Assembly: GCA_007449985.2 (NCBI GenBank)
Contig: VIIQ02000091.1
Span: forward strand, 186,001 to 250,000
Source of the DNA: Desmodesmus armatus
Taxonomy: Eukaryota; Chlorophyta; Chlorophyceae; Sphaeropleales; Scenedesmaceae
Reading direction: 5' to 3'
DNA: 64,000 nucleotides
A model generated the notes under the pieces. The model saw only the letters and a list, made by a program, of their open reading frames with translations, ran no database searches and was not told the origin of the DNA. Both the position numbers and the translations under genes were made by a program. This document shows positions 23,431 to 35,200 of the stretch, in pieces. The stretch's first letter is position 1; each line of letters starts with the position of its first letter.

Positions 23431-26032
23431 ATGCGCAGCACTGCCCAGCAGGCGGTCAAGGACTGGAATGCCGTCCTCGAACTGCTGTTGGAGATACAAG
23501 CATATGCTGCTGCCCACCCCAGCAAGCTCACCATCCCTGACAGCCTTCAGGACAGGGTTGTTGACAGCGCTCTGGCTTTGTCTGTAGAGCTTGACTCACC
23601 TGTCGCCATGTGGGAGCAATTGCTGCAGCAACAGGTGAGCAGGGGCGCACCTCTTCAGGGGCTCTGTACGCCTCTCATTGGCCACTTGCAGGTGCTGGTT
23701 GCAACCAATACCAACAATTGTTCTGTGCAGTGTGTGATTTGCTGTCGCGGCCTGACGCCGTCATGCGGCATGTGAAGGAGAGGCTGTCACAGCCTCACAC
23801 TTGGAATGTGGATAGTGGGCGCTACTCTCCACACGGCATGGAACCCAGCATATGCTGCATGCAGGCTACCCAGCTGCTCTGGTTACAATCCACTGCACAC
23901 TGTGGCACCGCACTGTTGTTTGGGTGTCGTTTGCTGCTCGCTGAGTTATGTAGTCCTGCATGCTGCAGGTGCCTCACCTGGTGCTGACTGAATGCCGCAA
24001 GCTCATGGCCACACACACCGCCAGATTCGTTGACATGGGGCAGGCCATGGCAACCATACTGCTGCGGCACGCCAAGCTAGACCTGCCCTCACTCGAGTTT
24101 GACGTCGACAGCACCAGCAGTAGCCGCAGCAGCGGCACCGGCCCGACAGTCAGGCTGTGGGAGCAGATTGATCAGTCAGGCTTCCTCCAGCAGCTGCCTG
24201 ACGCGCTGAGGTTCCACACCTCACGCATAGACCAGGCAGCAGGGCAGCTTGAGGACAGCAAAGCCCTGCAGCATGTCACTATGGTCATGCTGGAAGCAAT
24301 GCAGCACCTGCGGCAGCTGCAGCCGGCTTTCTATGCAATCACGCCAGCGGGTCAGTGGTGCATTGTGCCAGTCATACAGCTGGGATTCAGCAGCCTGCGA
24401 TACATCAGCAGCGCTGTGGCACAGGCAGGCCGGCAGGAGTGGATGAGGACATGGCTGGCTGAGTCATACTCGGTAGCAAGCCGTGCTGCGTTTGTTGCAA
24501 AAATTCTCTCAGGCAGCCGTTTGGAATTGCACTACCTTGCTGGGGGTGCCCACAGCAGTGCCAGCAGCAGCGGCAGCAGCCCCCTGCGTCAGGATGAGGA
24601 GCATGCTGCTGCTTTTGAGGTGTTAGAAGCTGACGAGGTACTGCAGTGGCTCTGCATGAACACTGTAGCATCGATGCTGTCACAGTCCCTTTGGCAAGCC
24701 AAGACGTCGGCCACTACCAACACGGACACCGGCAGCAGCAGCATCAGATCTCCTACTGGTAGCAGCAGCAGCAGCAGCAGAAGCAAAGGCAGAAGCAGAA
24801 GCAGCAGGGCATCCTCCGCTACTGTCAGCAGCAGCGGGTCGGGGCAGCAGTGGCTGCCTGCTGCCCTGGCTCACAGCATGCCCGCAGCATACAGCAGCAT
24901 GTTGGAGCAGCTGGGAGTCAGCAGGGAGGTGGGGCTGTGGGTGGCAGCACACATAAGAAACTCTCCCTCGGAAGGAGTCCCTCCTTTGGAAGGCACAGGG
25001 GAGTATGAGTGGGAGGGTCAGTGCCCGTCTGACATGCCAGCCTGGAGGGACTCCATGTGTGGTTTGGTGCAGCGGTCAGTCAAAGAGTTTGGGGAAATCT
25101 TGGCGGCTTTAGATCGCCTGTGCCAGCCGCAAACCCACAGAGCAGTCATGCTCCTGTCTTTGTCAGCCATATGCATGCAGTGGCTGGCTGACATGCCTCC
25201 TGACAGCCTGCTGGGCCGGCTGGATGGCTGCGAAAAGGTTGGTGGTATGGCTCTCCTTTGCAGCGGCGTTGGGCACTGGTATATAAGGCTGCAGCAGCGG
25301 GAGCAGCTGCAGCAGCAGCAGCAGCAGCAGCAGCAGGCAGCAGCAGGGGCTTCGGCCCAGCTGCAGCAGTCTGAGGCTACCAACCAGGCTGTTGCTCAGC
25401 TGAGTGTTGCTCTGCTTGAGAAGCTGCTGGGCTTGTACCGCGGCTTGGCAGACAGCGGGGTGGCTAGCACAAGCTGCAGCAGCAGCAGCAGTGAGATGCT
25501 GCTGCAGTCAAGCTGTCACATTGGCACAGTGCTGACTGATACGCTGGCTATAACAGCAGAGCCAGGCCTGGGGGCTACCGCTGGTCCTGCTTGCAGCGCT
25601 GCAAGCCAGGTAGTCAGCACAGGAGGGGTCGTGGAGCTGCCTGTCCCGCATGCTCAGTGCTGCAAGCTGTTGCAGGACTACACCCGCCTGCTGACAGAAG
25701 GATCAGTAGCAGCAGCAGCAGCACTAACACCAGCATCACCCAGCAGAAGTTTGGAATTCGTTGTCAGCATGCTGGCATCTGTACCCTCCTTGTTGGGTCT
25801 GTTGGCACCACTTGCTGCTGCTGGGGGCCTGAGCAGTCCTGACGCGGTGCATCTGTCAGGTCTGCTGTGCAGCTTGCTCAAGGCATACATCAGCAGCAGC
25901 AACAGCAGTGCCGGAGCTGTTGCGCTGGCCGGACTGCGGCTGACTGACAGGGTAAAGCAGAGTGTCAGCACAGCAGCGTGTGGTGCAGTGTCGGTTATGT
26001 TGAGGGCTGGATTTGACAGCGGTTCATGTGGT

Positions 26033-29000
26033 CCCTACCAACATTTGAGGAGATTATACAAGGCAAAAAGATTACTAAGCATTGACTTTACTGGGGACAT
26101 CATCATGTCGTTTTAGCAGTAAAGTAGTGGGTTAAGTAGATTACTCAGCGAGATAACTGCGACATTACTGCAGGATTACTTCTGGTAAAGTCGAGTTAGT
26201 AATGTGATTACTGCGAGTAAACGTGTCGCTTTTGCCGTAATGTGCCCCGTAATGTGGCGACCAGGGGTGATGCGATTACTTTGAGCAAACGTGTCGCAAT
26301 AATGTCGACAACAACCCCAACAGTGTGTTGCACCAACATGTCTGCTAGGAGCCTGACTCCCGTATATAAAGCACAACAAGGCGCCACAGGGTCAGCACAG
26401 GGCCGCCCTACGGTTCAGCACAGCACAGCACATGGCTGTGCAGCACAACTTGCACCAGCAGCAACAACAACAACCACAACGTCAACAGCAAGAGCAGCAC
26501 ACCAAGAGCAAGGGGACGCTTGGTGAACACACAGTCGCCACTGGCACCACACACAACAACATGGACAAACGGCCCCAGGCTGCTGGTACAGGACACTCCA
26601 GCACCAGGCAACACGACAGCTAACATATACGCCCTGTCCACAATGAGTTTGGCAACGCCCTTGCATTGTGCTGTTGCTGCTTGCTGTGCGACAACAGAGA
26701 AAAGGGACAAGCCTGTGAAACAGCTGTGTGCAACACTCGTTCCCAAACCATCTGGGCTTGGCGTCTTCCCTTGGCATCATGTGGATTGATGCCACCAGCA
26801 ACACGGGCACAGCCTCAACCTGCAGCATGCACAGCGGGCATAGGCGCATGGGCACAAGCTCAGTGCAACGCTAGCGATCAGTACTGTGGCAATGAATACA
26901 TGCACTGCTCCACTGCATCCTGCTGCGCAATGCTTCAATCGGTTTGGAAGACCTATACGTGCTGTTGGAGGGCCCCATGGCCCATACCCCAGCAAAATCT
27001 TCGACAGCAGGCGCCGTGTGCAACTGACTGTCCTCACCACTCAATGGGCTGCCCTGGCACAATCAACTGCCAACACCTTCACATGAACTGGCATGAAGAC
27101 ACGGTTGCTCACCTGTCCTGGGGTTGAAGGTGTCAGGTGCACTGCCCTGAGCTTGCGCGTCGCTGCTGCTCTCTCGCGGCGGTTGGGATGCCAGAGGTGC
27201 ACTTGCGGGAGGGTTGGTTATTGGACGATGTCCAGGGCTTCATCAGACCCTGCGCAGGCCCCAGATGCACACAGCAATTCTGTTGAGGAATCCATTGTGA
27301 GTGAGAGCTGGTGGGCGCAAAACTGTGATGCGCATGCCCGTGGCTGCTGCTGGTTTGTCCCTGTCTCCACTGCACACCTCCAAGATGCGTGTGCTTGCAT
27401 GTTGGTTGCAAAGTACCACCCCTGAAACACAGACGCAGAACAGAAAGAGCTTGCTACTTCTGCACCCTGCCATCAGGTCCAATTGCTTACCACGCTGTCC
27501 TACGCCCCTGCATATTGCACTCCAATGGCGGCAGGTGTGCTGCTTGACTTTGGCCTCCTGGCGTGTTCAGGGGGTGGCCAGCACCTGGAGGTCTGCCAGC
27601 ACTTGAAGCCTGCCACATACAGGGAAACACACGTGCAGTATTTCTGCAACTTCTGCCAGTGTTGCACTCAATTTGCATAGTTCAGTGCAAGCATCAAGCC
27701 GCAATCAGCGTCACACCATCCTAATGAGGTTGCTGATGTAGTTGATGGGACCCTATGTGCAGCACCACTCCCAGCATCACTGCTTATGTTGGTGCTGCGC
27801 TGTGTTGCTGCGCCCAGAGACTGCCATGGGCACATGTGCCTACATGTGTACACTGGCTGCACCCTGCCCCAAGGCAATAGCAGCTGTCTTCCTGCTTCTG
27901 TTAGTGCATGCACGTGCTGGCCGCTGACAGTGTCTGCAACCTGTCCACAGAGCTGAATCAGTCTAGAACAGTCGCTGGGCTCACCTTGGATCTGTGAAAG
28001 AGCCACCAACCACCATGCTCAACCACCCTGTAGCTGCAGGCAGTGGAGAGGCTGCTGGGCAGCTCGGCTGGCTGTTGCGGTGTCCATATCTGCGTTGAAA
28101 TCCCTCGGCTGTGCCATCACGCCCCCCATCGTTCGGCTGCTGGAGGGCTGGAGAGCCTGGGAGCAGCTTCGATCTGGAGCTCAGATCAAGTGCATGCTCC
28201 CTCTGCAGCATGGGCTTCAGCCACCCATGATGGAATTCATGCAATACTTACGATTGCGTTATAACGGTCAAGCGCGGCTCTTGAAAATGGGCCGATATCA
28301 TGAGCAAGTGTTCAACTGACACAGTGTGGAACTTATTTGCGGCCTGTTTGATGCTGAGACAAGGAAGACAAGCTGGGCTATGTCTCGTGTCACGTAGGGA
28401 GCCCCAACATCGCTGACAGCCAACGTCCCAAGCAGTTGCTTGCAACACATGTGTACATGCCCTAGGGTTTGAACCAGCTGAGCTGTCAACTGACATCGAC
28501 AGCTCCACAGGCTGGCCAGACTTAGGTACTACACGAAGCTACAACACAGGTGTTTGTCATGGTCAATTGAGCACCATTCTGAATGCATGACAATGCCCTT
28601 ACTGACGCCTGACCAGGAGGGTGGGGGGGGGGGGGGCATGTGCATGGGTAGTGTGGTCAGTGGTCAGGTTGGGTCAGGGTGTTGCCCTGCCACTCTTTCC
28701 CCTCCCGGCCCCAGCTTGGCCCACACCCCTCTGCACCACTGATGTCCACAAGCTGTTAACAGCAAGTGCTGCTGCTTGATCCAGTGCAGTCCTCCACTAC
28801 AGTACTGCGCGCCCCAATCCTAGGAATGTGTCTCTCACACAAACAACTCACTGGCTCCCTGCACCACAGCTTTGGTCACCTCCTGCTGCAAGGACCAAAC
28901 AGGTTGCAAGGACGAGGCTGCAAGCATGTTGGTGCTGTTGAGGACCAGGCGGTAGCATGCAGCCAAGGGGCAGCTGGTGATGTGTTCCTAGGAGTCCCTA

Positions 29001-29458
29001 GGCAGATGCCTGCCGCGTCAGGCTAGTGTTGAGTTGACGGCAGCAACACAGCAGGCGTCCTGTCGCATCCTGCCGTCAACACCCGGGAGCTGAGCTGCAG
29101 ATGCAGCTCAGCTCAGTCTTCCTTGTTGCTGCTGTTCCAAAATCAAATAGCGCCGTGTTTGGGGGGGGGGGGAGGTATGCATGGGTAGTGTGTTTGGCTG
29201 GGTGTGTCTGTTATTCAGGCATGGTCAGCATGCGGCTTTGCAGTAGAGGATTGACATCAAAGCAAGGCCTGCAATTGTAGTGAAGGCACAAAGCTTATGG
29301 TGCACCTTGGAAGTAATGTTGAGGCACACCACATTACCATGACACAACAGATAACCTCAACTTTACTGCAGGGCTAAGATTACTACTGGGGTAAACATGT
29401 GGTTATCCAGGCTTCAGCCCAGTAAAGCGCCAGTAAAACAACCCAAATGTTTGTAGGG
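26033..29458. mobile_element. Non-autonomous DNA transposon (CACTA/EnSpm-like ends), 3.4 kb
   Basis: The ends are inverted: CCCTACCAACATTTG at 26033 and the complement of CCCTACAAACATTTG at 29458, 14 of 15 matching. Three-base target duplications GGT lie at 26030-26032 and 29459-29461. The outer 250-300 bases at each end are full of short TTAC/GTAA motifs in both orientations (for example TTACTGCAGG), like subterminal repeats of CACTA elements. Inside, no transposase is recognisable. The best open frame is 79 codons at 28080-28319 (starts MSISALKSLGC), unidentified. Two poly-G runs lie near 28622 and 29161. PIF/Harbinger also makes 3-bp duplications, so the superfamily is open, but the borders are firm because removing the element restores the host reading frame. 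Confidence 0.8.
29033..29114. repeat. Two adjacent hairpins inside the transposon
   Basis: GTTGACGGCAG (29033-29043) pairs with CTGCCGTCAAC (29070-29080) across a 26-nt loop. Directly after it, a 13-bp stem (29087-29099 with 29102-29114) has a 2-nt loop. They may be the relic of a small nested element or part of the transposon's own structure. Confidence 0.6.
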
Positions 29459-30177
29459 GGTGCACACCCTGACAGCAGCAGCAACAACAACAGCAGCAGC
29501 AGCAGCAGTGCTGCCAGCAGTGATGCAGTGCTGACGTGGCTGGTGCTGCTGGGTCGCTGCTGCGGTGCTTCTGCAGTGCTGGTGCAGTATTGGCAGGGCA
29601 GGTTGGAGGCTGCAACCTCAGATTGGATCATGCACAAGGGGGACCTTATCAAAAACCTACACCAGCTGCACACCAGCCTGACAGGGGCAGTGCAGTGGGT
29701 GGCAGCTGTGAGTATCAAGCAGCAGCTGACGATGCTTGGGTATGAGCCACAGGACCTGCAGCAGCAGCTGGCAGCGGCGGCTGAGGCGCTCAGTAGCTTT
29801 AGGATTGCGCTGGTAGATCGTGAAAACCTAGACTACTACCTTTCTTTTGGTGTCAGCGACCTGCAAGCGATACTGTCGGATCTGCAGATGCAGCTGCAGG
29901 CAGTTGACAGGGTGCTGGCTTGCTTTGCCGTCTCGCATGTTTGCAACAACCCAGCCTGCAGCAACCTGTCTGGCCCCTCAGAGGCGCAACTGGTGGGTGG
30001 CCGCAGCTGCATCTGTGCTGGCTGCCGCACAGCCCGGTACTGCCTGGCGCCGCACAGCGCGCAGCATGGCGCCAGCATAGGCCTGTGTGCAAGGCACTGG
30101 CCGGCGCTGCTGCCGCAGCAGCAGCAGGGGGTGGGTCATTGGAGGCTCCAGAGAGTGGCAGCAAGGCCGCAGAGTGA

Positions 30178-32282
30178 TGTATCAGTTGTCAGGTGCAGCA
30201 TGTCGGTAGCGCTGCTGTCATGTCACATGATGAGTCATGTGACAGTGGCAGTGTTTGAAACTGTGCCGCGGCATGCAGCCTGCCGGCTATGGTTGGTGTG
30301 CAATCCGCCCACAGCTGCTGTCACAGCACGGCTGTCAGTGGCAGCCACCGCCGGCATTGCCAGGTCATAGCTTTTTTGTTTGATGCTGATGGCACTCTCT
30401 TGTGCAAGAAGACTTTCAATCATTGATTTTGTATTCTGAGATAAGGCTCAGCCTGTCCTGATAGGTTGTCTGAGCCTCAGTGGTACTGTTTGGGTGTGCT
30501 TGGCGGCACACTTGTGGCCAGTATCCTTGTCGTTGCATGATGCATCAGATTGGTGTGTCTGTCACCTACCACAGATCAAAGCATGTATCAAGCAGGCTCC
30601 TGAAGGGCTTGTCACCCAGTACAGGGCAGCTGTTCTTGCCCAGTTTGAACTGCTACTGTACCCTGTGGCCAGCCTGTCATTCAATAAGTATCCTTTCATG
30701 AAGGGCGGGAAGCCACTTCAAGTGGCTAAGCTAGTGCCCATACTATGGGCTTTGAGGAAGTAGTAGTGCCCATAAGTTTGAGTAACAATTGCTTGCATAC
30801 TAGGGACTGCATGGACGAAAATACTGTACCTGGGCTGGTGTCGTGCCACATGAATCAGTGCATGCATCATGCTGCTGTGGCTATGTACCCATACAAGTTG
30901 CAACTTTGGAGGAGAACATGCTTGGCTGCCAACCAGGGAGTCCCTGATTGATTTTCCAAAATGCATGTGCTTGCATCAAACACATGCAGAAGGCTTCAAA
31001 AACACACAAAGGATTTGTATCATGCTGATGCTTGCACGCATACACAATAGTGTCGCATACGTATGTATACAAGCTCACAAATAATGCCTTGCAGCTACTG
31101 GGAAGTAGCAGAGCTGCTGTGCAGCAGTGGCGTGCTTCATGCGTCAACTGCGCTGTTGAGTCCAAGCCATATGTCTAGACAGCCGCCAACAAGGATGTGC
31201 TGACTATCTGCCGTACTGTCCAAGGCTGCAGCTGCTGTCATCAGCTGTCCCAGGCTGCGCCGCTGAACTGGTACTGAAGCTGCTGCTGTACACCTCGAGC
31301 AAGCTGCACCGCAAGCCAAACAGCTGCAGAGCGACAGGACTGCTTACGCCCCCAGCAACAGGGTTGTGATCACAGAAAAGTTGCCATCTCCAGAGGACGA
31401 ACCCAGGCGTATGCTGTAGGCGACCACCGATTGCTCGTTGGACAACAAGGCAGCAACAGATGCCAGCAGAAGGGTGGTGGGCTCCCCAGAGCTGTCAGTA
31501 GCTGCCGCTGCTGCTGCCGCTTCGGCTGGTGGCAGGGGTGGGGGCGGCTCTGCCATGAGCATGCGCACATAATCCTGCAGAGCCTGGCAGCACTGTGTGG
31601 GAAGCTGCAGGGTTGGGCTGCTGTCCTCTCACTGCGGGTGGTGGCAGCAGGGCCACACCGCAATCCGGCTGCTTCTTTATAAGTTGGTCCCATTGATTGC
31701 GCTGAACAGCACTGACACTGTCTTGAACATTCAGTCACAGTCAGCGCCATGATGCTCGGTTCATTGCCAGCAGCTTGCATGGACTGCATGATGCACTTGC
31801 ACTACAACAAAGCAAACACTGTGTTGACCCAGCGTGATCTGGCACCCCAGATTGGGACCGCAGGCTCATACCCAACTGATGGCAGTCACAACTGGACGAA
31901 TTATCCCGCATACCCACTCGCACTGCACCAAGTTCACAATAGCACCACAGAATCATGCTGCGAACAGCTGCAGTTGAGCAGGCTGCTGCCTCCTAAGGCA
32001 CAACACCTGGAGTACGGTTGCCTACAATATCACGCTACGTGACACAGCTAGCAGCAGCCTGCCAAACTGCAGCCGCTGGCTGCGCCCACATTGCAGAAGT
32101 GTCAAACTGCCAGACCTCCCCTGCAGCAAAATCCCGAAAACTTTGAAATAACAATCACTACAACCAGCTGCCTGGCCGGCCAGGGGGCGCCCCCAAAAAT
32201 AAAGCCCCTGATGCTGAGGTGCTACAGACCGTCAGGCAGGCAACGGGCGGCCTGCCTAAGAGGGACACCATTTGTCACTCTC
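30178..32282. other. Right-arm spacer between MYND-B and VIR-B, with a possible stray exon
   Basis: The spacer holds a decayed MYND fragment on - (listed separately). It also has a short well-framed stretch on + at 30575-30687, bounded by CACAG| and |GTATCC. This would encode IKACIKQAPEGLVTQYRAAV and onward, ending VASLSFNK; I recognise no family and find no neighbouring exon. The remainder shows nothing I can support. Confidence 0.35.
31150..31690 (-). pseudogene. Third, decayed MYND-family fragment
   Basis: On the minus strand, pieces in different frames match the middle of the MYND proteins in the right order. QLPTQCCQALQDYVRMLMA resembles VPHAQCCKLLQDYTRLLT. LLLASVAALLSNEQSVVAYS resembles LESVAALLGDVQYQS. 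SSPVALQLFGLRCSLLEVYS resembles SSPDAVHLSGLLCSLLKAYI. Frame changes separate them, and neither the N-terminal part nor the MYND finger is present. It is a truncated, decayed paralogue of unknown origin. Confidence 0.6.
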
Positions 32283-35200
32283 TCAGTGCTGCCCACGCCA
32301 CGGCCGGCCTCTCTGCCCTGGCCGCTTCTGCCTACCGTGCTGCTGCTGCTGTGGCTGCTGCTGTATCATGCCAGGCATTCCCGCCCCCATCATCATCGCC
32401 TGCTGCTGCTGCAACATCTGATGCTGCATCAGCAGCTGCGTGCCTATGCTTGGGTCCGGCACCATCTGGCCCATTGGACCAGCTGCCATACCTGCCCCCA
32501 TCTGGCCCATTCCCATGGGGCCTACACCCATCCCTGGCATGACCCCACCCATGGGTCCCATGCCCGCTGCTGCTGCGTGGCCCATGCCCATTGCTGCCAT
32601 GGGCTGCTGCTGCACCATGGCGGGCATCACACCTGCGGGGCCCATGCCCTGGGGGCCTTGGCCTGGGACAGAGAGAGGGGGCGGCAGGCAGTGGGGGGCA
32701 GATACAGAGCGTGGTAATATGAGCAACCAGATCACAGCGACTCAGACAGGGTGGTGTGCTGCAGTACTCTGCACTGCTGATTTGCTGCGATGTGGCAGTG
32801 CCTTATCACTCTGCACTCTCTGCAACTTGCCAGCGCTCAAAACATTCTTGCAACCAGACCATTGCCTGCAACGATTCAGCCACCCCCTTCAAGCAGTCCC
32901 TCAACCCCCAGCCCCCGACCCGACACAAAACCTTTTGAACAGAGTGCTGCGCCTCATACCCTAAAGCCCTAAACCTTACCTGGGGGTGACACCAGGTTTT
33001 GTGAGCCCCTGCGCTGCTGCCGTGACTCAAAGTCGTCAACGTGCATGGAGATCTTCCTGCTGCCGTCCTTGCCAAAGGGCCCATGGCCACGCCTCGCCAT
33101 GATGGCTGGGATCTCAGCTGAGCCGCCAGTAGACGCTGCACCACACAGATTCAAAGGCCAGGAGAAGGACAGGGCACATCAGGGAAAAGACATACATGGC
33201 ACTAAGGGACAGTGTGAGAGCGGAGCTTCCAGGAAGCAGGTGTTCTCAACAGGCTTGCTTGCATTTCTGGGCACCCGTCGACAAAGTTGGGTCCAGTTAG
33301 TGGGCTGTGAGCTGCCTGCACTGAAATGCAACACAGAATGCAGGTAAGGCAGGGCTCCCAGGGCTCCTTACCAATGCTGTTAGAGTTTGTGGCGGGAATA
33401 GGCAGGGGCGCCCCGCCTCGCCGTCCCTGCTGTTGCTGTTGCTGCTGCTGCTGCTGGGTTTGTGCCACTGCCATGACGTCCATGATGGGCTTGCTGACCA
33501 CACGGGGTGTCGGCAGCCCCACGAGCTGCGTCTGTGGCCACCAGTCCTGTGCGCTGACGGGAGTCGCTGCTTCTTTCGCCGCTGAATGAAACACCTTTGT
33601 GTGGGGGGCGGCGTTGGCCTGCGGACAGCAGGTGCAATCATCACACGGCAGCGGTTTGCAGAAGCAGCACAGCAGCAGCAAAAGTTTGAAGCTTGATCAC
33701 CCAGCCTTCCGGTTTCCTTGTGCATGAAAGTCGTTCTTCTTGAAGGAACAGAGTGACTCAGATTGCTGGCGGGATGGGTGCTTGGATGCAGCGCTCAGCA
33801 GGTTGAGCCAAAGAGCGTGTACATGTGCAGGTCCAAGACTGAAGTTTCGCCCTGAACCTGACAGCCAACCAAAACTCACACAAAACATACATGCACACAC
33901 CCAAACCCTGCCCGCCAGCCCGTGTGTCCAGTCAACAAGCGCATCCATCCTTGACCTGCCCACCTGCCAGCCAATCCCCCCCCCCCCACGCCGCACCTCC
34001 CAGCCAGCCAGCCATCTGGTTGCATGCCCACCCAGAGGCCACATGCAGGCCCCTCTGCTCTACATGCACACACCACCCTCCCAATCACCCACTCTGCCTG
34101 CCCACGTCCCACACCCTAGCCGTCTCCCCACCCACAGGTGCTCCGCTAGGGCTGCATTATGTTGACCCACCCACTCACACGTCCACCCACCCACCCAGCC
34201 AGCCAGCCCACACCCACCCAACCCAGTCCACCCACCCAATCAGACATCCGCCCAGTGAACCCACCCACCAAACCAACAAGCCATCCACCCAGCCAACCAC
34301 TCAGCCAGAGCGCTATCCGCCCACAACAGCCATCCACCCACCCACCTGCAGGTGCTCTGCTGAGGCTGCAGAGGCCTTCCAAAAGTCCAGGCAGGATGCA
34401 TCACAGGCCAGCAGCAGCGGCGCTGACGACAGCAGGTTGGTGACAGACTGCGTGTCTGGCCCACCGGGCTTGTGGGCAGCTGTGGCTGTCTTGATTGCAG
34501 CAACGAACCTAGGCAGCAACAGGGCCAAGACATATTGAGCAGCAACACAGCTACGTCAGGACTTGCAATTGCGGCCTTCACGGTCAGCCTCACTACTACC
34601 GGTGGTGGAAAGCAGGACAGTACTAGGGGGATTCCCCTTCGGAGGGGACATGACACATCCACACACCTTGGGATGGTGCCTGCCACGGGGCGCATGGTCT
34701 CTGCCTGCAGGACCTGCTCGCTCTCCTGCATGCTGCTGGCCGACAGCTCCCGCAGGACTTGGGCGATGGCTGCACAGCTGGCTGCGTGTGTTGCGTCGGG
34801 CCCAGTCGGGCACTGCATCGACTCCAGGGCTGCTGCAGCCCACTCTCCCGACAGCTGCAGGTCTGCTTGAGTGAAGCCACCGCCTGCGCCAGCAGTAGAC
34901 ACCGTACAGTACAGTGCAGTGCAGGTGTCACGGACTGGGACACACATGATGCTGATGCTGCATCCTGATCGCACCCATGCTTAAAATGCGTGCAAAAGCA
35001 TGACGCTGTCAGCCTCGAAACCTCCAAATCAGGTATGGTTGAACACACACTGCACACCCCGCATGCGTACGATGGTTGGGGCGTCGCGGACAAGTACAAA
35101 CACCCCCAGGTATGGCGAATTGTCACAAGGAGAAGCATGACGTCCCGAGACCTTTTGGCCCCGCCACGTAGCTGTGAGTAGCGGCTTCCTGCATCACCAC

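Larger units (their letters stand above)
23431..30177 (+). pseudogene. MYND-finger protein, copy B, disrupted by a DNA transposon and a frameshift
   Basis: Exon 1 is 23431-23634 (MRSTAQQAVKDWNAVLELL), with donor CAG|GTGAGC. Exon 2 starts at 23969 after CTGCAG and is open to 26032, where a 3,426-bp element interrupts it. It resumes at 29462: DSGSCG joins GAHPDSSS in frame, as in copy A. The last domain is a MYND finger. After RTARYC, near 30043, one base is missing relative to copy A. The rest of the finger (AQRAAWRQHRPVC) is therefore out of frame, stopping at 30177, and one zinc-ligand Cys is now Ala. Shared blocks with copy A include HAQCCKLLQD and SMPAAYSS. Without the insertion and deletion it would encode roughly 1,000 residues. 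I infer it is non-functional; what the intact protein did is unknown. Confidence 0.7.
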
